Positions 42,034-50,239 of a stretch of 64,000 nt of DNA are shown piece after piece. The DNA comes from Flammeovirgaceae bacterium SG7u.111. GTDB lineage: Bacteria; Bacteroidota; Bacteroidia; Cytophagales; Flammeovirgaceae. The notes beneath the pieces were generated by a model. The model saw only the letters and a program-made list of their open reading frames with translations, did no database searches and had not been told where the DNA came from. A program made the translations under genes and the position numbers. Where the stretch lies: contig CP139021.1 of assembly GCA_034044135.1 (NCBI GenBank), positions 821,635 to 885,634 on the forward strand. Reading direction: 5' to 3'. Every line of letters begins with the position of its first letter. Within the stretch, counting starts at the first letter, position 1.

Positions 42034-42720
42034 ATGTCAATCATTCAAATTAAAAACCTGAAGAAGATTTATAACCCCGACACGGTGCCTGTGCATGCAC
42101 TGAACGGAGTGAGTTTGGAGATAGAAAAAGGGGAGTTTACCGCCATAGTAGGGCCTTCGGGCTCGGGGAAAAGCACGCTCCTTAACATGATAGGAGGATT
42201 GGATGTGCCCACGGAAGGAAATGTGGTGGTGAACGGAACGGAAATTGGCAGCCTAAAACCAAAGGAGCTGATTGATTTTAGGCTGAACAACATCGGTTTT
42301 GTGTTCCAAGATTATAGCCTCTTGCCCGTGTTCACAGCAAGGGAAAATGTGGAATTTATTATGCAATTGCAGAGCTGGGAAAAGAAGAAATACCAGCAAA
42401 GGGCAGAAGAATTACTCACGGAAGTGGGACTAGGCGAGCGAATGGACAACCGACCGGCGAAGCTATCGGGAGGGCAACAACAGCGGGTGGCAGTTGCCCG
42501 TGCCTTGGCATCAAGGCCAGAGTTTGTGCTGGCAGATGAGCCAACCGCCAACCTCGATTCCAAATCGACAGCGGATTTACTGGACATCATGGGCAAGCTG
42601 AACAAGGAAGAAAATATTACCTTTATCTTTTCCACCCACGACCAACGGGTGATAGAAAAAGCCCGAAGAGTAATCACCATTGCCGATGGAGAAGTAGAAA
42701 GCGATGTGGTTAGGGGATAA
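42034..42720 (+). CDS. ABC transporter ATP-binding protein, LolD/MacB type
   Basis: 228 residues. Contains Walker A VGPSGSGKSTLLNMIGGLD, Q-loop VFQDYSLLP, signature LSGGQQQRVAVARAL, Walker B VLADEPTANLDSKS, D-loop and H-loop (FSTHDQRV). The A-N-L-D form after the Walker B and the 'IGGLD-x-PTEG' start are characteristic of the LolD/MacB/FtsE subfamily. It pairs with the two permeases upstream. Confidence 0.95.
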   Translation: MSIIQIKNLKKIYNPDTVPVHALNGVSLEIEKGEFTAIVGPSGSGKSTLLNMIGGLDVPTEGNVVVNGTEIGSLKPKELIDFRLNNIGFVFQDYSLLPVFTARENVEFIMQLQSWEKKKYQQRAEELLTEVGLGERMDNRPAKLSGGQQQRVAVARALASRPEFVLADEPTANLDSKSTADLLDIMGKLNKEENITFIFSTHDQRVIEKARRVITIADGEVESDVVRG

Positions 42721-42726
42721 ATAAAT

Positions 42727-42750
42727 GTAGAGACGCCCTAATAGGTGTCT
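42727..42750. repeat. GTAGAGACG-type palindromic repeat, copy 5
   Basis: GTAGAGACGCC pairs with GGTGTCT around CTAATA (with one G-T pair). It sits six bases after the ATPase stop. Confidence 0.85.
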
Positions 42751-42795
42751 ATGAAGGGTATCTTTGGGTCTACAGAAACAAGTAACCAGACAAAA

Positions 42796-43962
42796 ATGGG
42801 TTTGCCAAAGTATTTTAAGAAGATTCAGCAAGGGTACAAAATGAAAATCATGCTTAGGGAAATGGTTTTTATTGTGCTTGCCTGGATTGGTTTTATGAAC
42901 CTCTATGCCGCTATAGTGATGGGGTTTTTCCCTTTTTTCGATTTTACATCGCTGCCAATGGAAGGCATACACGAAAAAGTCACCTCTTATGCCACATCGA
43001 TACCGGGGAGGTTGGAGCCAACATTTTTTGGGTTCTTTTTTGGCGTGTGGTTTTCTATCACCAACTTCCTTACCGAAGAAACAAGGATTCGGAAGAAGTC
43101 TTTTGGGTTTATTGTACTTATAAAAACGCTTTTGTATTGTTTGTCAATTGTTCTTTCAGGTTTGTTGATTAGGATGATTTACCTACTTTTCAATGCCTAT
43201 CCTTTTGAGTTGAAAGCTTTGGATATCAATCATTTTAATTACGAAGTAATTGGCACGGTTATGTTTGTGTATATTTTCCTTTGTATCCTATTCACCAACT
43301 TCGTTTTGCAGGTGGACAAAAACCTTGGGCACGGCAACTTGCTCAAGATGATTATGGGAAAGTACCACTCTCCTAGGGACGAGCAGCGGATTTTTATGTT
43401 TTTGGACTTGAAAGGATCGACCACTATAGCCGAACAGATGGGGCACAATATGTATAGCCAGCTTATCCAACATTGTTTCCAAGACCTTACCGATGTGGTG
43501 ATAGCCCACAAAGCTCAAATCTACCAGTATGTGGGTGACGAAGTAGTGCTTACCTGGACGCTGAAAGATGGGCTGGAAAACATGAATTGCATCCGCTTGT
43601 ATTTTGCTTATGAAAAGAAATTGGCTTCGAGGAGCAAGTATTACCAAAAGAAGTTCAATATGTTGCCACAGTTTAAAGCAGGGATAGAAATGGGGGCGGT
43701 TACCGTAGCAGAAGTAGGGGAAATAAAGCGGGAAATAGCCTACCATGGCGATGTGCTCAACACGGCAGCAAGGATTCAAGAACGCTGCAACGAGTTTGGG
43801 CGAAAAGTCTTGTTTTCTGAAAATATAGAGAAAAAACTGGTGGAAGACTACAAGATTAACAGTACGTTTATTGGAGATTTGCAGCTAAAGGGAAAACAAC
43901 AGAAAGTAAAGATTTATGCCACAGAAGACCCTGATGTTTTTTCCCTAGTAGCCAAAGATTAG
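42796..43962 (+). CDS. Membrane adenylate/guanylate cyclase (class III)
   Basis: 388 residues from ATG 42796; the in-frame GTG at 42745 lies inside the hairpin repeat and its extension is not protein-like. Four hydrophobic segments occupy about residues 18-170 (MVFIVLAWIGFMNLYAAIVM; FFGFFFGVWFSI; VLIKTLLYCLSIVLSGLL; VIGTVMFVYIFLCILF). The C-terminal catalytic domain has metal-binding FLDLKGST and YVGDEVVLTW and the DVLNTAARIQ motif of class III cyclases. It probably makes cAMP or cGMP; which is not decided by the residues I can see. Placement between the ATPase and the outer-membrane gene puts it in this transport operon. Confidence 0.85.
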   Translation: MGLPKYFKKIQQGYKMKIMLREMVFIVLAWIGFMNLYAAIVMGFFPFFDFTSLPMEGIHEKVTSYATSIPGRLEPTFFGFFFGVWFSITNFLTEETRIRKKSFGFIVLIKTLLYCLSIVLSGLLIRMIYLLFNAYPFELKALDINHFNYEVIGTVMFVYIFLCILFTNFVLQVDKNLGHGNLLKMIMGKYHSPRDEQRIFMFLDLKGSTTIAEQMGHNMYSQLIQHCFQDLTDVVIAHKAQIYQYVGDEVVLTWTLKDGLENMNCIRLYFAYEKKLASRSKYYQKKFNMLPQFKAGIEMGAVTVAEVGEIKREIAYHGDVLNTAARIQERCNEFGRKVLFSENIEKKLVEDYKINSTFIGDLQLKGKQQKVKIYATEDPDVFSLVAKD

Positions 43963-43998
43963 AAGTTGGAGAATAGAGGTTAGAAATTAGATGAAAAG

Positions 43999-44021
43999 GT
44001 AGAGACGCATTGAATGCGTCT
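43999..44021. repeat. GTAGAGACG-type palindromic repeat, copy 6
   Basis: GTAGAGACG head; AGACGCAT pairs with ATGCGTCT around TGA. It lies 37 bases after the cyclase stop. Confidence 0.88.
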
Positions 44022-44135
44022 AAAACGAGGGGAAACATGTGTGTTTGATGGAAGAAGAAAAAGACAATTAAGCAACCTCATACAAGATTACCCCACAACC
44101 AGAAATAACCAAAACCAACAACCGAGCACCAAAAA

Positions 44136-45308
44136 ATGAAACGCATTGAATTTCTATACGGATTTATCCTGATTCTTGCCCTCCAAGAAAGCCTCCATGC
44201 CCAAAGCTTTGAGGATGAAAAACCTTCCAAAATCAGTTTCAATGGCTATTTGAAGGACTTGCATTCGGTGTCTTTCGAGAATCTTGATGGTGAATGGTTG
44301 CAAGATAACTTTATCCATAACAGGCTAAACTTTAAATGGTATGCCAGCGATGCGCTTACTTTTACAGTAGAAAACCGCAACCGCTTGTTCTATGGGGAAA
44401 CGGTAAAGACCATCCCCAACTACGATGAGCTGATAGACGCGGACGAAGGCTTTTTCGATCTTTCCACCATTGTGTTTAGCGATAGCTCCTACTTTTTGCA
44501 CAGCACGCTCGACCGCGCCTATGTGGACTGGAGCAAGGGGAACTGGCAGGTGAGGCTAGGTAGGCAACGCATCAACTGGGGGCAAGCGTTCGTCTGGAAT
44601 CCCAACGATATTTTCAATACCTATTCCTTCTTCGACTTCGACTACGAGGAACGCCCGGGCAGCGATGCCCTCTTGGTGCGCTACTACACGGGGGCGGTTT
44701 CTTCTGTCGAATTTGTCTTTTCCCCCGCAAGGGAGTTTGGAGAATCGAGCTATGCGAGTATGTACAAGACCAATGCAGGGGGCTACGATTTCCAGCTATT
44801 GGCAGGGAAGATGAAAGACGATGTGGTGCTAGGCGGAGGTTGGGCTGGGCAGATCAAATCGGCAGGGTTCAAAGGCGAACTTAGTTATTTTATTCCCGAA
44901 GATCAGCCTTTTGAAGGCATGGGAACGCTGGTAGCCAGCACCTCCATAGACTATACTTTTGCCAACTCCCTTTTCCTGCACGGGGAAATGCTCTACAACA
45001 GCAACGGGGCAAGCGGCAAGCCCGGCATGATCGATTTCAACCAGAACCTCACGCCCAAAACCCTTTCCGCCACCAAGTTCAGCTTCTTCGGCGAAGCCCA
45101 ATACGAAATAACCCCGCTCATAAAAGCAGGCCTCAGCGGAATAGCCAGCCCCAACGACGGCTCCTATTTCCTAGGCCCCACCGTCGATTTTTCCCTCACC
45201 GAAAACCTCTACTTCCTCTTGGTAGCCCAAGTCTTTGGCGGCTCAGAAGATTCTTCCTATGGGTCGGGCGGCACGTTTGTGTTTACGAGGTTGAAGTGGA
45301 ATTTTTAG
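44136..45308 (+). CDS. Outer-membrane beta-barrel protein
   Basis: 390 residues. Signal peptide MKRIEFLYGFILILALQES with an AQ-type cleavage site near 23, then alternating amphipathic strands (FNGYLKDLHSVSFEN; LTFTVENRNRLFYG; NWQVRLGRQRINWGQAFVWN; AGLSGIASPNDGSYFLGPTV) and a terminal strand ending in F (TFVFTRLKWNF), which is the outer-membrane insertion signal. The GRQRINWGQAFVWNPNDIF block recalls DUF1302-like porins that accompany LolA-like/RND lipid systems. It is the likely outer-membrane end of the operon above. Confidence 0.8.
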   Translation: MKRIEFLYGFILILALQESLHAQSFEDEKPSKISFNGYLKDLHSVSFENLDGEWLQDNFIHNRLNFKWYASDALTFTVENRNRLFYGETVKTIPNYDELIDADEGFFDLSTIVFSDSSYFLHSTLDRAYVDWSKGNWQVRLGRQRINWGQAFVWNPNDIFNTYSFFDFDYEERPGSDALLVRYYTGAVSSVEFVFSPAREFGESSYASMYKTNAGGYDFQLLAGKMKDDVVLGGGWAGQIKSAGFKGELSYFIPEDQPFEGMGTLVASTSIDYTFANSLFLHGEMLYNSNGASGKPGMIDFNQNLTPKTLSATKFSFFGEAQYEITPLIKAGLSGIASPNDGSYFLGPTVDFSLTENLYFLLVAQVFGGSEDSSYGSGGTFVFTRLKWNF

Positions 45309-45794
45309 GTTTATCTATTAAAGCTTATCACGAATGGTACTGCATAATGGATACAAGCTGAGAGTTAGGCTAAAGCCGAATAGAAAGGTTGTTGTCCAAC
45401 GGACTGAAGCCCGTTGCTAGTGATAAAAAACTCATTAGGCGGGGTTTTTAAGCCCCGCTCAGGAGTAAAAACGAGCAGGCTTTAGCCTAAACTAAAAGGT
45501 ATGTTTCCATAGAGATTCAAAACCTGAAGTTTTTGGGTTCTTATGCTTTTACAGCCGCTCGGTTGTGAGCTTGCCAAGCTTTGGAATGGAGTGTCAACTA
45601 GTATGGTAGCCAGAGGCTCCCCTTGAGCGGGACGCTCAATACATATTCCTCACTCGGCTAGAGCCGAGCGAGAGGAGGCTTGGGTGCAAAAATCCAGCGG
45701 GGGAATGGGAGAAACACCTCCTTTTGCCCAATAATCTGCTCCTTTGGTATATAGGTCTGTTTGGTTTGTAGGCTTTTCTACTCCTTTTGTTTGG
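45309..45794. repeat. 486-base repeat island without genes
   Basis: No credible gene is seen here. It holds several short hairpins: GGCGGGG/GCCCCGC-type around 45438-45458, TTGAGCG-GGA-CGCTCAA (45623-45639), and CTCGGCT-AGAGCCGAG-type (45653-45668). It also has AGGCTAAAGCC/GGCTTTAGCCT units and the sentence-like unit GGACTGAAGCCCGTTGCTAG followed by TGATAAAAA, part of which recurs in reverse at 37057-37090. Confidence 0.75.
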
Positions 45795-46418
45795 TTACTG
45801 CCTTTGGGTAAGGTCTTTTGTCCTCCTCTTTAGTTGATTATAATGGTTGATTACCATTAGGTTGTGTGTTAGTGAGCGGGTTTTGAGTTGGTAGGTTTCC
45901 ATAAAGCCGTTTATCTCGTTTTTGAAGTCCTTACGGAGGAGGGGCAACACGTTTTTCTGAAAGAAACGGATAGGGATCAGCTCGCCTTGGTAGAGCATGT
46001 AATAATCAAAGGTTTGTTCATGTTGACTTCTTTCTTCATCGGAAAGGTGTTCGTTACTCACATGGCTTGCATCGAGGTAGGCATATTTTTGGGCTTTGCG
46101 AAGGACTGGGCAATACCCGTCCACTATCACTTCAAAGAAACCTTTTTGGTTTTGCCCTATTGCTATAAACCTTCGGATGGTATTCAGTTGAGGATCAACA
46201 AAGAGGAAAGCGCTGATCTTCTGGTTGCTGTAGGCTTTTATGGCATCTTGATTTTTTAGCAGTACAATTCCTTTTTGGCTGTTGTAATGAATTTCTCCAG
46301 AAGAGGTTGTTCCATTTTCAAAATAGATTTCCCCGCTGTACCAAGTTGTGTTGGTAATGGGGCTTGCTAGTAGCTGTAAATTAGCCAAGGTAAGGGCTAA
46401 AAAGAGAAGACTTTTCAT
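45795..46418 (-). CDS. Secreted protein of unknown function
   Basis: 207 residues on the reverse strand. MKSLLFLALTLANLQLLA is a signal peptide. The mature part begins TTWYSGEIYFENGTTSSGEI, then AIKAYSNQKISAFLFVD, a beta pattern I have seen in small Bacteroidota secreted proteins of unknown role, and ends in a basic helical tail. I recognise no family. It stands alone between a repeat island and an empty region. Confidence 0.65.
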   Translation of the reverse strand: MKSLLFLALTLANLQLLASPITNTTWYSGEIYFENGTTSSGEIHYNSQKGIVLLKNQDAIKAYSNQKISAFLFVDPQLNTIRRFIAIGQNQKGFFEVIVDGYCPVLRKAQKYAYLDASHVSNEHLSDEERSQHEQTFDYYMLYQGELIPIRFFQKNVLPLLRKDFKNEINGFMETYQLKTRSLTHNLMVINHYNQLKRRTKDLTQRQ

Positions 46419-46859
46419 TTTTATATGTTCAGTTGTAATGTTAAAGACTTTATTTATTCACATTATATTAATAAATATAAGAATAAAGCTGAATGTTTGC
46501 TGTGTTTTTCTCTTCTTTTATGGGTTTTTTGTATTAAAATAATGAAATGTAATATTGGGTTAATACTTGGCGTTGGCCTGGGGGCAGTCGGGGTATCTGG
46601 AAAAGGAAGGGCAATAGGGAAGGTTTTAAGAAAATTCAAAAAAATGCAAACGATGTTTGTTAGGGTTGCTAATAGAGGCGCTCGTTTTTTAGAAATTTTA
46701 AAATAATGAGGTAGAGAATTGATGGATTTTATACTTTTGCAGTGCGAAAATGAGGGGGGATTGTTTACGTGTAGTGCAAAGCTTTGAATTCGCAAAAGAT
46801 TTAGCACCTTGCTAGGTCAACTTATCACTTATTACTGGAACGGAACAAATTTTTTTGAT
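46419..46859. other. 441-base region without a credible gene
   Basis: A+T-rich. It contains a weak small reading frame (46425-46706) that I do not accept and, at 46732-46739, a -7 promoter box for pntAA. Its 114-base leader up to ATG 46860 includes CTTTGAATTCGCAAAAG but no strong hairpin. Confidence 0.5.
46732..46739 (+). promoter_or_regulatory. -7 promoter element before pntAA
   Basis: TACTTTTG exactly fits TAnnTTTG. No TTTG lies at the expected 20 bases upstream (the nearest TTG is ten bases away), so the match is only half convincing. Confidence 0.4.
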
Positions 46860-47972
46860 ATGTTAATAGGAATACTCAAAGAACAGGACGATGCAAGGGT
46901 TAGCATTGTTCCAGAAATTGCGGCAAAGTTTATAGGCGAAGGAAACGAGGCGTTGGTAGAGAAAGGAGCGGGAGAGCTTTCGTATTTCTCCGATGCGGCT
47001 TACGAAGAGGCAGGAGTGAAGGCGGTAGCTCGGGAAGAGGTATTGTCAAAGGCAAACTTCATCGTTTCCATCCATCCGCTTACCGAAGCTGAAATTGCCA
47101 GCACCCCCGAAGATGCAGTGATCGTATCTTCCTTCCAGCCTTATGCCCAGCCTGAAGTAGCGACCAGCCTTGCGCAAAAATCGAGGACGGTTTTTAGTTT
47201 GGATATGATCCCACGGACTACCCTGGCGCAGAGTATGGATGTGCTGTCTTCTATGGCGTCGATCTCGGGCTACCAAGCGGTAGTGAAAGCGGCAACCATC
47301 CTTCCCCGTTATTTCCCTATGCTCTCAACGGCTGCGGGTACTATCCCTCCGGCAAAGGTATTAGTGATAGGTGCGGGTGTGGCAGGTTTGCAGGCCATAG
47401 CAACAGCAAAGCGCTTGGGCACGGTGATAGAGGCGTTTGATACAAGGGCTGCGGCCAAAGAAGAGGTGCAAAGCCTTGGGGCGAAGTTTGTGGAAGTGGA
47501 AGGTGCAAAGGACGATACTTCGGCAGGCGGATACGCTGTTGAACAAACGGAAGAGTACAAGCAAAAGCAAGCTGCTTTGATTGCCGAGAAAGCAGAAAAA
47601 GCAGATGTGATCATCACTACGGCTCTGCTGAGGGGCAAAAAAGCTCCAGTGATCATCGGTAAAGATATCTTAGATAAGATGAAGCCTGGGTCGGTTATTA
47701 TGGACTTGGCATCTGCTGGTGGTGGAAACACGGCGGTGACGGAAGATAAGAAAACAGTGGTTTATAACCATGTAACGGTAGTGGGTGATTCAAACCTTGC
47801 TGCGGAAGTTCCTTCGCATGCAAGCCAGTTGTATAGCAAGAACCTCCAAAACTTCTTTAAGATTTTCTTGATAGAAGGAAAGGTAGATCCAGATTTTGAA
47901 AATGAAATAATAGCTTCTTCTTGCATTGTATATAATGGAGAAGATAAATACAACAAAGTAGTTGTGGCGTAA
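46860..47972 (+). CDS. pntAA: NAD(P) transhydrogenase subunit alpha part 1 (PntAA)
   Basis: 370 residues from ATG 46860; an upstream TTG adds residues not in the family. It has the PNT-specific stretch MIPRTTLAQSMDVLSSMASI, then KVLVIGAGVAGLQAIATAKRLG, and KPGSVIMDLASAGGGN. This soluble domain I of proton-translocating transhydrogenase binds NAD(H). In split systems pntAA is normally followed by pntAB and pntB, which form the membrane and NADP parts. Here the next feature is a terminator and then a globin on the other strand, so the partners must be elsewhere or missing. Confidence 0.92.
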   Translation: MLIGILKEQDDARVSIVPEIAAKFIGEGNEALVEKGAGELSYFSDAAYEEAGVKAVAREEVLSKANFIVSIHPLTEAEIASTPEDAVIVSSFQPYAQPEVATSLAQKSRTVFSLDMIPRTTLAQSMDVLSSMASISGYQAVVKAATILPRYFPMLSTAAGTIPPAKVLVIGAGVAGLQAIATAKRLGTVIEAFDTRAAAKEEVQSLGAKFVEVEGAKDDTSAGGYAVEQTEEYKQKQAALIAEKAEKADVIITTALLRGKKAPVIIGKDILDKMKPGSVIMDLASAGGGNTAVTEDKKTVVYNHVTVVGDSNLAAEVPSHASQLYSKNLQNFFKIFLIEGKVDPDFENEIIASSCIVYNGEDKYNKVVVA

Positions 47973-47990
47973 GTAAAGCTGCTTTAAGCA

Positions 47991-48026
47991 AAAAGCCCTG
48001 TTGCACTAGTGCAACAGGGCTTTTTT
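47991..48026. terminator. Bidirectional terminator between pntAA and the globin gene
   Basis: AAAAGCCCTGTTGCAC pairs with GTGCAACAGGGCTTTT, a nearly perfect inverted repeat, flanked by A on one side and T on the other. It serves both convergent genes (stops at 47972 and 48045). Confidence 0.9.
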
Positions 48027-48044
48027 GTATGAAATGCTTTGGAA

Positions 48045-48449
48045 CTACCTCAACGTTTGCATCATCATTTTTGCAATGTGATCGTAGGCAGCGATCCAAG
48101 CTTTTTCAAGTTCATCTGTCCAAAAATCGCCAAGGCGCTCGCCCAAGGTTTCGATAAGTACTTCTCCAAAAACGGCGAAATATTCAGGTTTCACTCTATA
48201 GGCTGTGTGTCTTTTTCCTACAGCCTCAATAGTTTCGTCAGGAACAGAGTCTTGATAAAGCTTCGTTACTGCTAATGCCATAGCGGACATTAGTTTTTTT
48301 GCTTGTGCTTCTTTATTGGTTGAGAAAAGGTTTTTTAGGTCAGGTCTTGTATCGAAAAGTTTTTCATAAAAAGCCTCTCCTATGTCCTGAGAATGATTTC
48401 TGATTTGGGTCCAGGATTTTTGTACTAATATAATTTCTTGTTCTGTCAT
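48045..48449 (-). CDS. Single-domain globin
   Basis: 134 residues, with the helical globin pattern of the flavohaemoglobin-type single-domain globins: EIILVQKSWTQI (A helix), FYEKLFDTRPDLKNLFSTNK (B to CD), KLMSAMALAVTKLYQ (E) and a proximal histidine in KRHTAYRVKPEYFAVFGEVL (F/G). It lacks the reductase domain of full flavohaemoglobins. Such proteins bind O2 or NO, with likely roles in NO detoxification or O2 handling. It is transcribed away from the alanine dehydrogenase gene. Confidence 0.9.
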   Translation of the reverse strand: MTEQEIILVQKSWTQIRNHSQDIGEAFYEKLFDTRPDLKNLFSTNKEAQAKKLMSAMALAVTKLYQDSVPDETIEAVGKRHTAYRVKPEYFAVFGEVLIETLGERLGDFWTDELEKAWIAAYDHIAKMMMQTLR

Positions 48450-48923
48450 CTTGAATTTGCTGAAATTGGGATCGGGTTTATGTATTGCTAAATACTTAAT
48501 TATTAAAAAATAATGAAGCTTTTAGTCATGCTACAAAAAATACATTGGGTTAAAGATAGTTTGCAATTCATGCGCAAACAAAAATGCAGAGCAGATTTTT
48601 GTTAGGATTTGAGCTGATTATTCTCAATAAAAATACTCTTTGTCTTCTATGTGGCTACATACAATTTGGGCTTTCTTTAGGGAAAAGGAGAGGCGTGTAA
48701 CTTATTTTTTAATAAGTAATTAGCTTTAAACAAAGCTGCTGGCAACGTACTATTTCTTAGTAATGCGCTACTGGTTGAGGGCTGGAGCGAACTAGGTCGT
48801 TTTTTGAGTGAAAAAGCGTATATATTTTTTATATGAAATCACTGGTTCATGTTGCTTTCCTAATTACCTTTGCCCATCATTTTTACAACAACAACTATTT
48901 TGTACTAGCTAAATTTAAATGCG
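48450..48923. other. 474-base divergent intergenic region
   Basis: It separates the globin (leftward) and ald (rightward) genes. It is A+T-rich and contains one -7 element for ald (48865-48872). No other gene or strong hairpin was seen. Confidence 0.5.
48865..48872 (+). promoter_or_regulatory. -7 promoter element before ald
   Basis: TACCTTTG matches TAnnTTTG exactly; the start codon is 52 bases further on. No good TTTG was found about 20 bases upstream. Confidence 0.4.
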
Positions 48924-50039
48924 ATGAAAATTGGTGTTCCAAAGGAAATTAAAAACAATGAAAACCGTGTAGGTCTCACGCCTTCTGGTGTATTGCAATT
49001 TGTGAAGCATGGGCATACGGTATATGTTCAGGCGACGGCTGGTTTGGGCAGTGGTTTTTCCGATGAAGATTACGTGCAAGCAGGTGCTGAAATCTTACCA
49101 GAAATTTCCGATGTATATGGTGTGGCAGATATGATCGTAAAGGTCAAAGAGCCTATTGAGCCAGAGTATGCATTGATCAAAGAAGATCAATTGCTTTTTA
49201 CCTATTTCCACTTTGCTTCTTCAAAACCTCTTACCGATGCTATGCTCAAGCAAAAAGCGGTGTGTATAGCTTATGAAACGGTTGAGAAAGCGGATAGGTC
49301 TTTGCCACTTTTGGTGCCTATGTCTGAAGTTGCAGGAAGAATGTCGATCCAACAAGGAGCGAAATACTTAGAGAAAGCTATGGGCGGACTTGGTATTTTG
49401 TTAGGTGGTGTTCCAGGTGTAATGCCTGCAAAAGTATTGGTGCTTGGTGGTGGTATCGTTGGTACACAAGCTGCTAAAATGGCGGCAGGTTTGGGCGCTG
49501 ATGTGACCATTATGGATATCAATTTGCAGCGTTTACGCTACTTGGATGATGTGATGGCTGCTAATGTGCGCACGTTTATGTCTAGCGAGTACAATATCAG
49601 GAAATTGTTGCCTTCTCACGACCTTATTATCGGTGCAGTTTTGATCCCAGGCGCAAAAGCTCCTTCTTTGGTAACCAAAGATATGCTAAGCCTTATGAGG
49701 CCAGGTACGGTAATGGTAGATGTGGCAGTAGACCAGGGCGGTTGCTTTGAGACTACCAAGCCAACTACGCACCAAGATCCTGTATATGAAATAGATGGAA
49801 TTGTTCATTATTCTGTGGCGAATATGCCGGGTGCAGTTCCTTATACTTCTACGCTAGCACTTACCAATGCTACGTTGCCTTACGGTTTGCAATTGGCAGA
49901 CAAAGGTTGGAAAAAGGCTTGTAAAGAGAATAAAGAATTGCTGTTGGGATTGAACGTGATCAAAGGAAAGGTTGTGTACGAAGCGGTGGCGGAAGCATTT
50001 GGCTTGGACTACACTCCAGTAGAGGAATTTCTTGACTAA
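48924..50039 (+). CDS. ald: Alanine dehydrogenase
   Basis: 371 residues, the family's normal length. Start [20 protein letters not shown], then [38 protein letters not shown]-binding [20 protein letters not shown], and [20 protein letters not shown] are all hallmark blocks; H96 (YFHFA) and D269 (VDVAVDQGG) positions match the catalytic residues. The enzyme converts L-alanine and NAD to pyruvate, ammonia and NADH. It is a paralogue of pntAA next door: both belong to the AlaDH/PNT superfamily, with the conserved glycine-rich site in the same place. Confidence 0.97.
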   Translation: MKIGVPKEIKNNENRVGLTPSGVLQFVKHGHTVYVQATAGLGSGFSDEDYVQAGAEILPEISDVYGVADMIVKVKEPIEPEYALIKEDQLLFTYFHFASSKPLTDAMLKQKAVCIAYETVEKADRSLPLLVPMSEVAGRMSIQQGAKYLEKAMGGLGILLGGVPGVMPAKVLVLGGGIVGTQAAKMAAGLGADVTIMDINLQRLRYLDDVMAANVRTFMSSEYNIRKLLPSHDLIIGAVLIPGAKAPSLVTKDMLSLMRPGTVMVDVAVDQGGCFETTKPTTHQDPVYEIDGIVHYSVANMPGAVPYTSTLALTNATLPYGLQLADKGWKKACKENKELLLGLNVIKGKVVYEAVAEAFGLDYTPVEEFLD

Positions 50040-50068
50040 AGATAGTTTGCTTTGTATTAAAAGCATTC

Positions 50069-50100
50069 ATGCCCTGTCAGTTTTGGCAGGGCATTTTATT
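50069..50100 (+). terminator. Rho-independent terminator after ald
   Basis: ATGCCCTGTCA (50069-50079) pairs with TGGCAGGGCAT (50084-50094), followed by TTTTATTTT. It begins 30 bases after the ald stop. Confidence 0.85.
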
Positions 50101-50141
50101 TTCAGTATTTCTAATGGGAGAGGGGCTTCTTTGCAGTATTA

Positions 50142-50173
50142 TTTGGATACAATCTCTATAAGAAGTTTCTTTG
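50142..50173 (+). promoter_or_regulatory. Candidate promoter for the TerB-ABC transporter gene
   Basis: TTTG (50142-50145), 20 bases, then TTTCTTTG (50166-50173), one mismatch to TAnnTTTG. The start codon is at 50240. Confidence 0.45.
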
Positions 50174-50239
50174 TCAACTTTTATTTTTTTTATATTCAGT
50201 CCTCAATTCACATTATAGGCAAAAAGCAAATGCTAAGGC

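Noticed and set aside
42745-42795. Extension of the cyclase to a GTG at 42745
   Set aside because: The extra 17 residues are encoded by the hairpin repeat and an A/C-rich leader; ATG 42796 is the better start.
46425-46706. Small 93-residue reading frame (or 54 residues from ATG 46542) with a hydrophobic and basic stretch
   Set aside because: It starts in an A+T-rich gap, has no clear family or start signal, and overlaps the pntAA promoter area. It may be a small cationic peptide, but nothing supports this.
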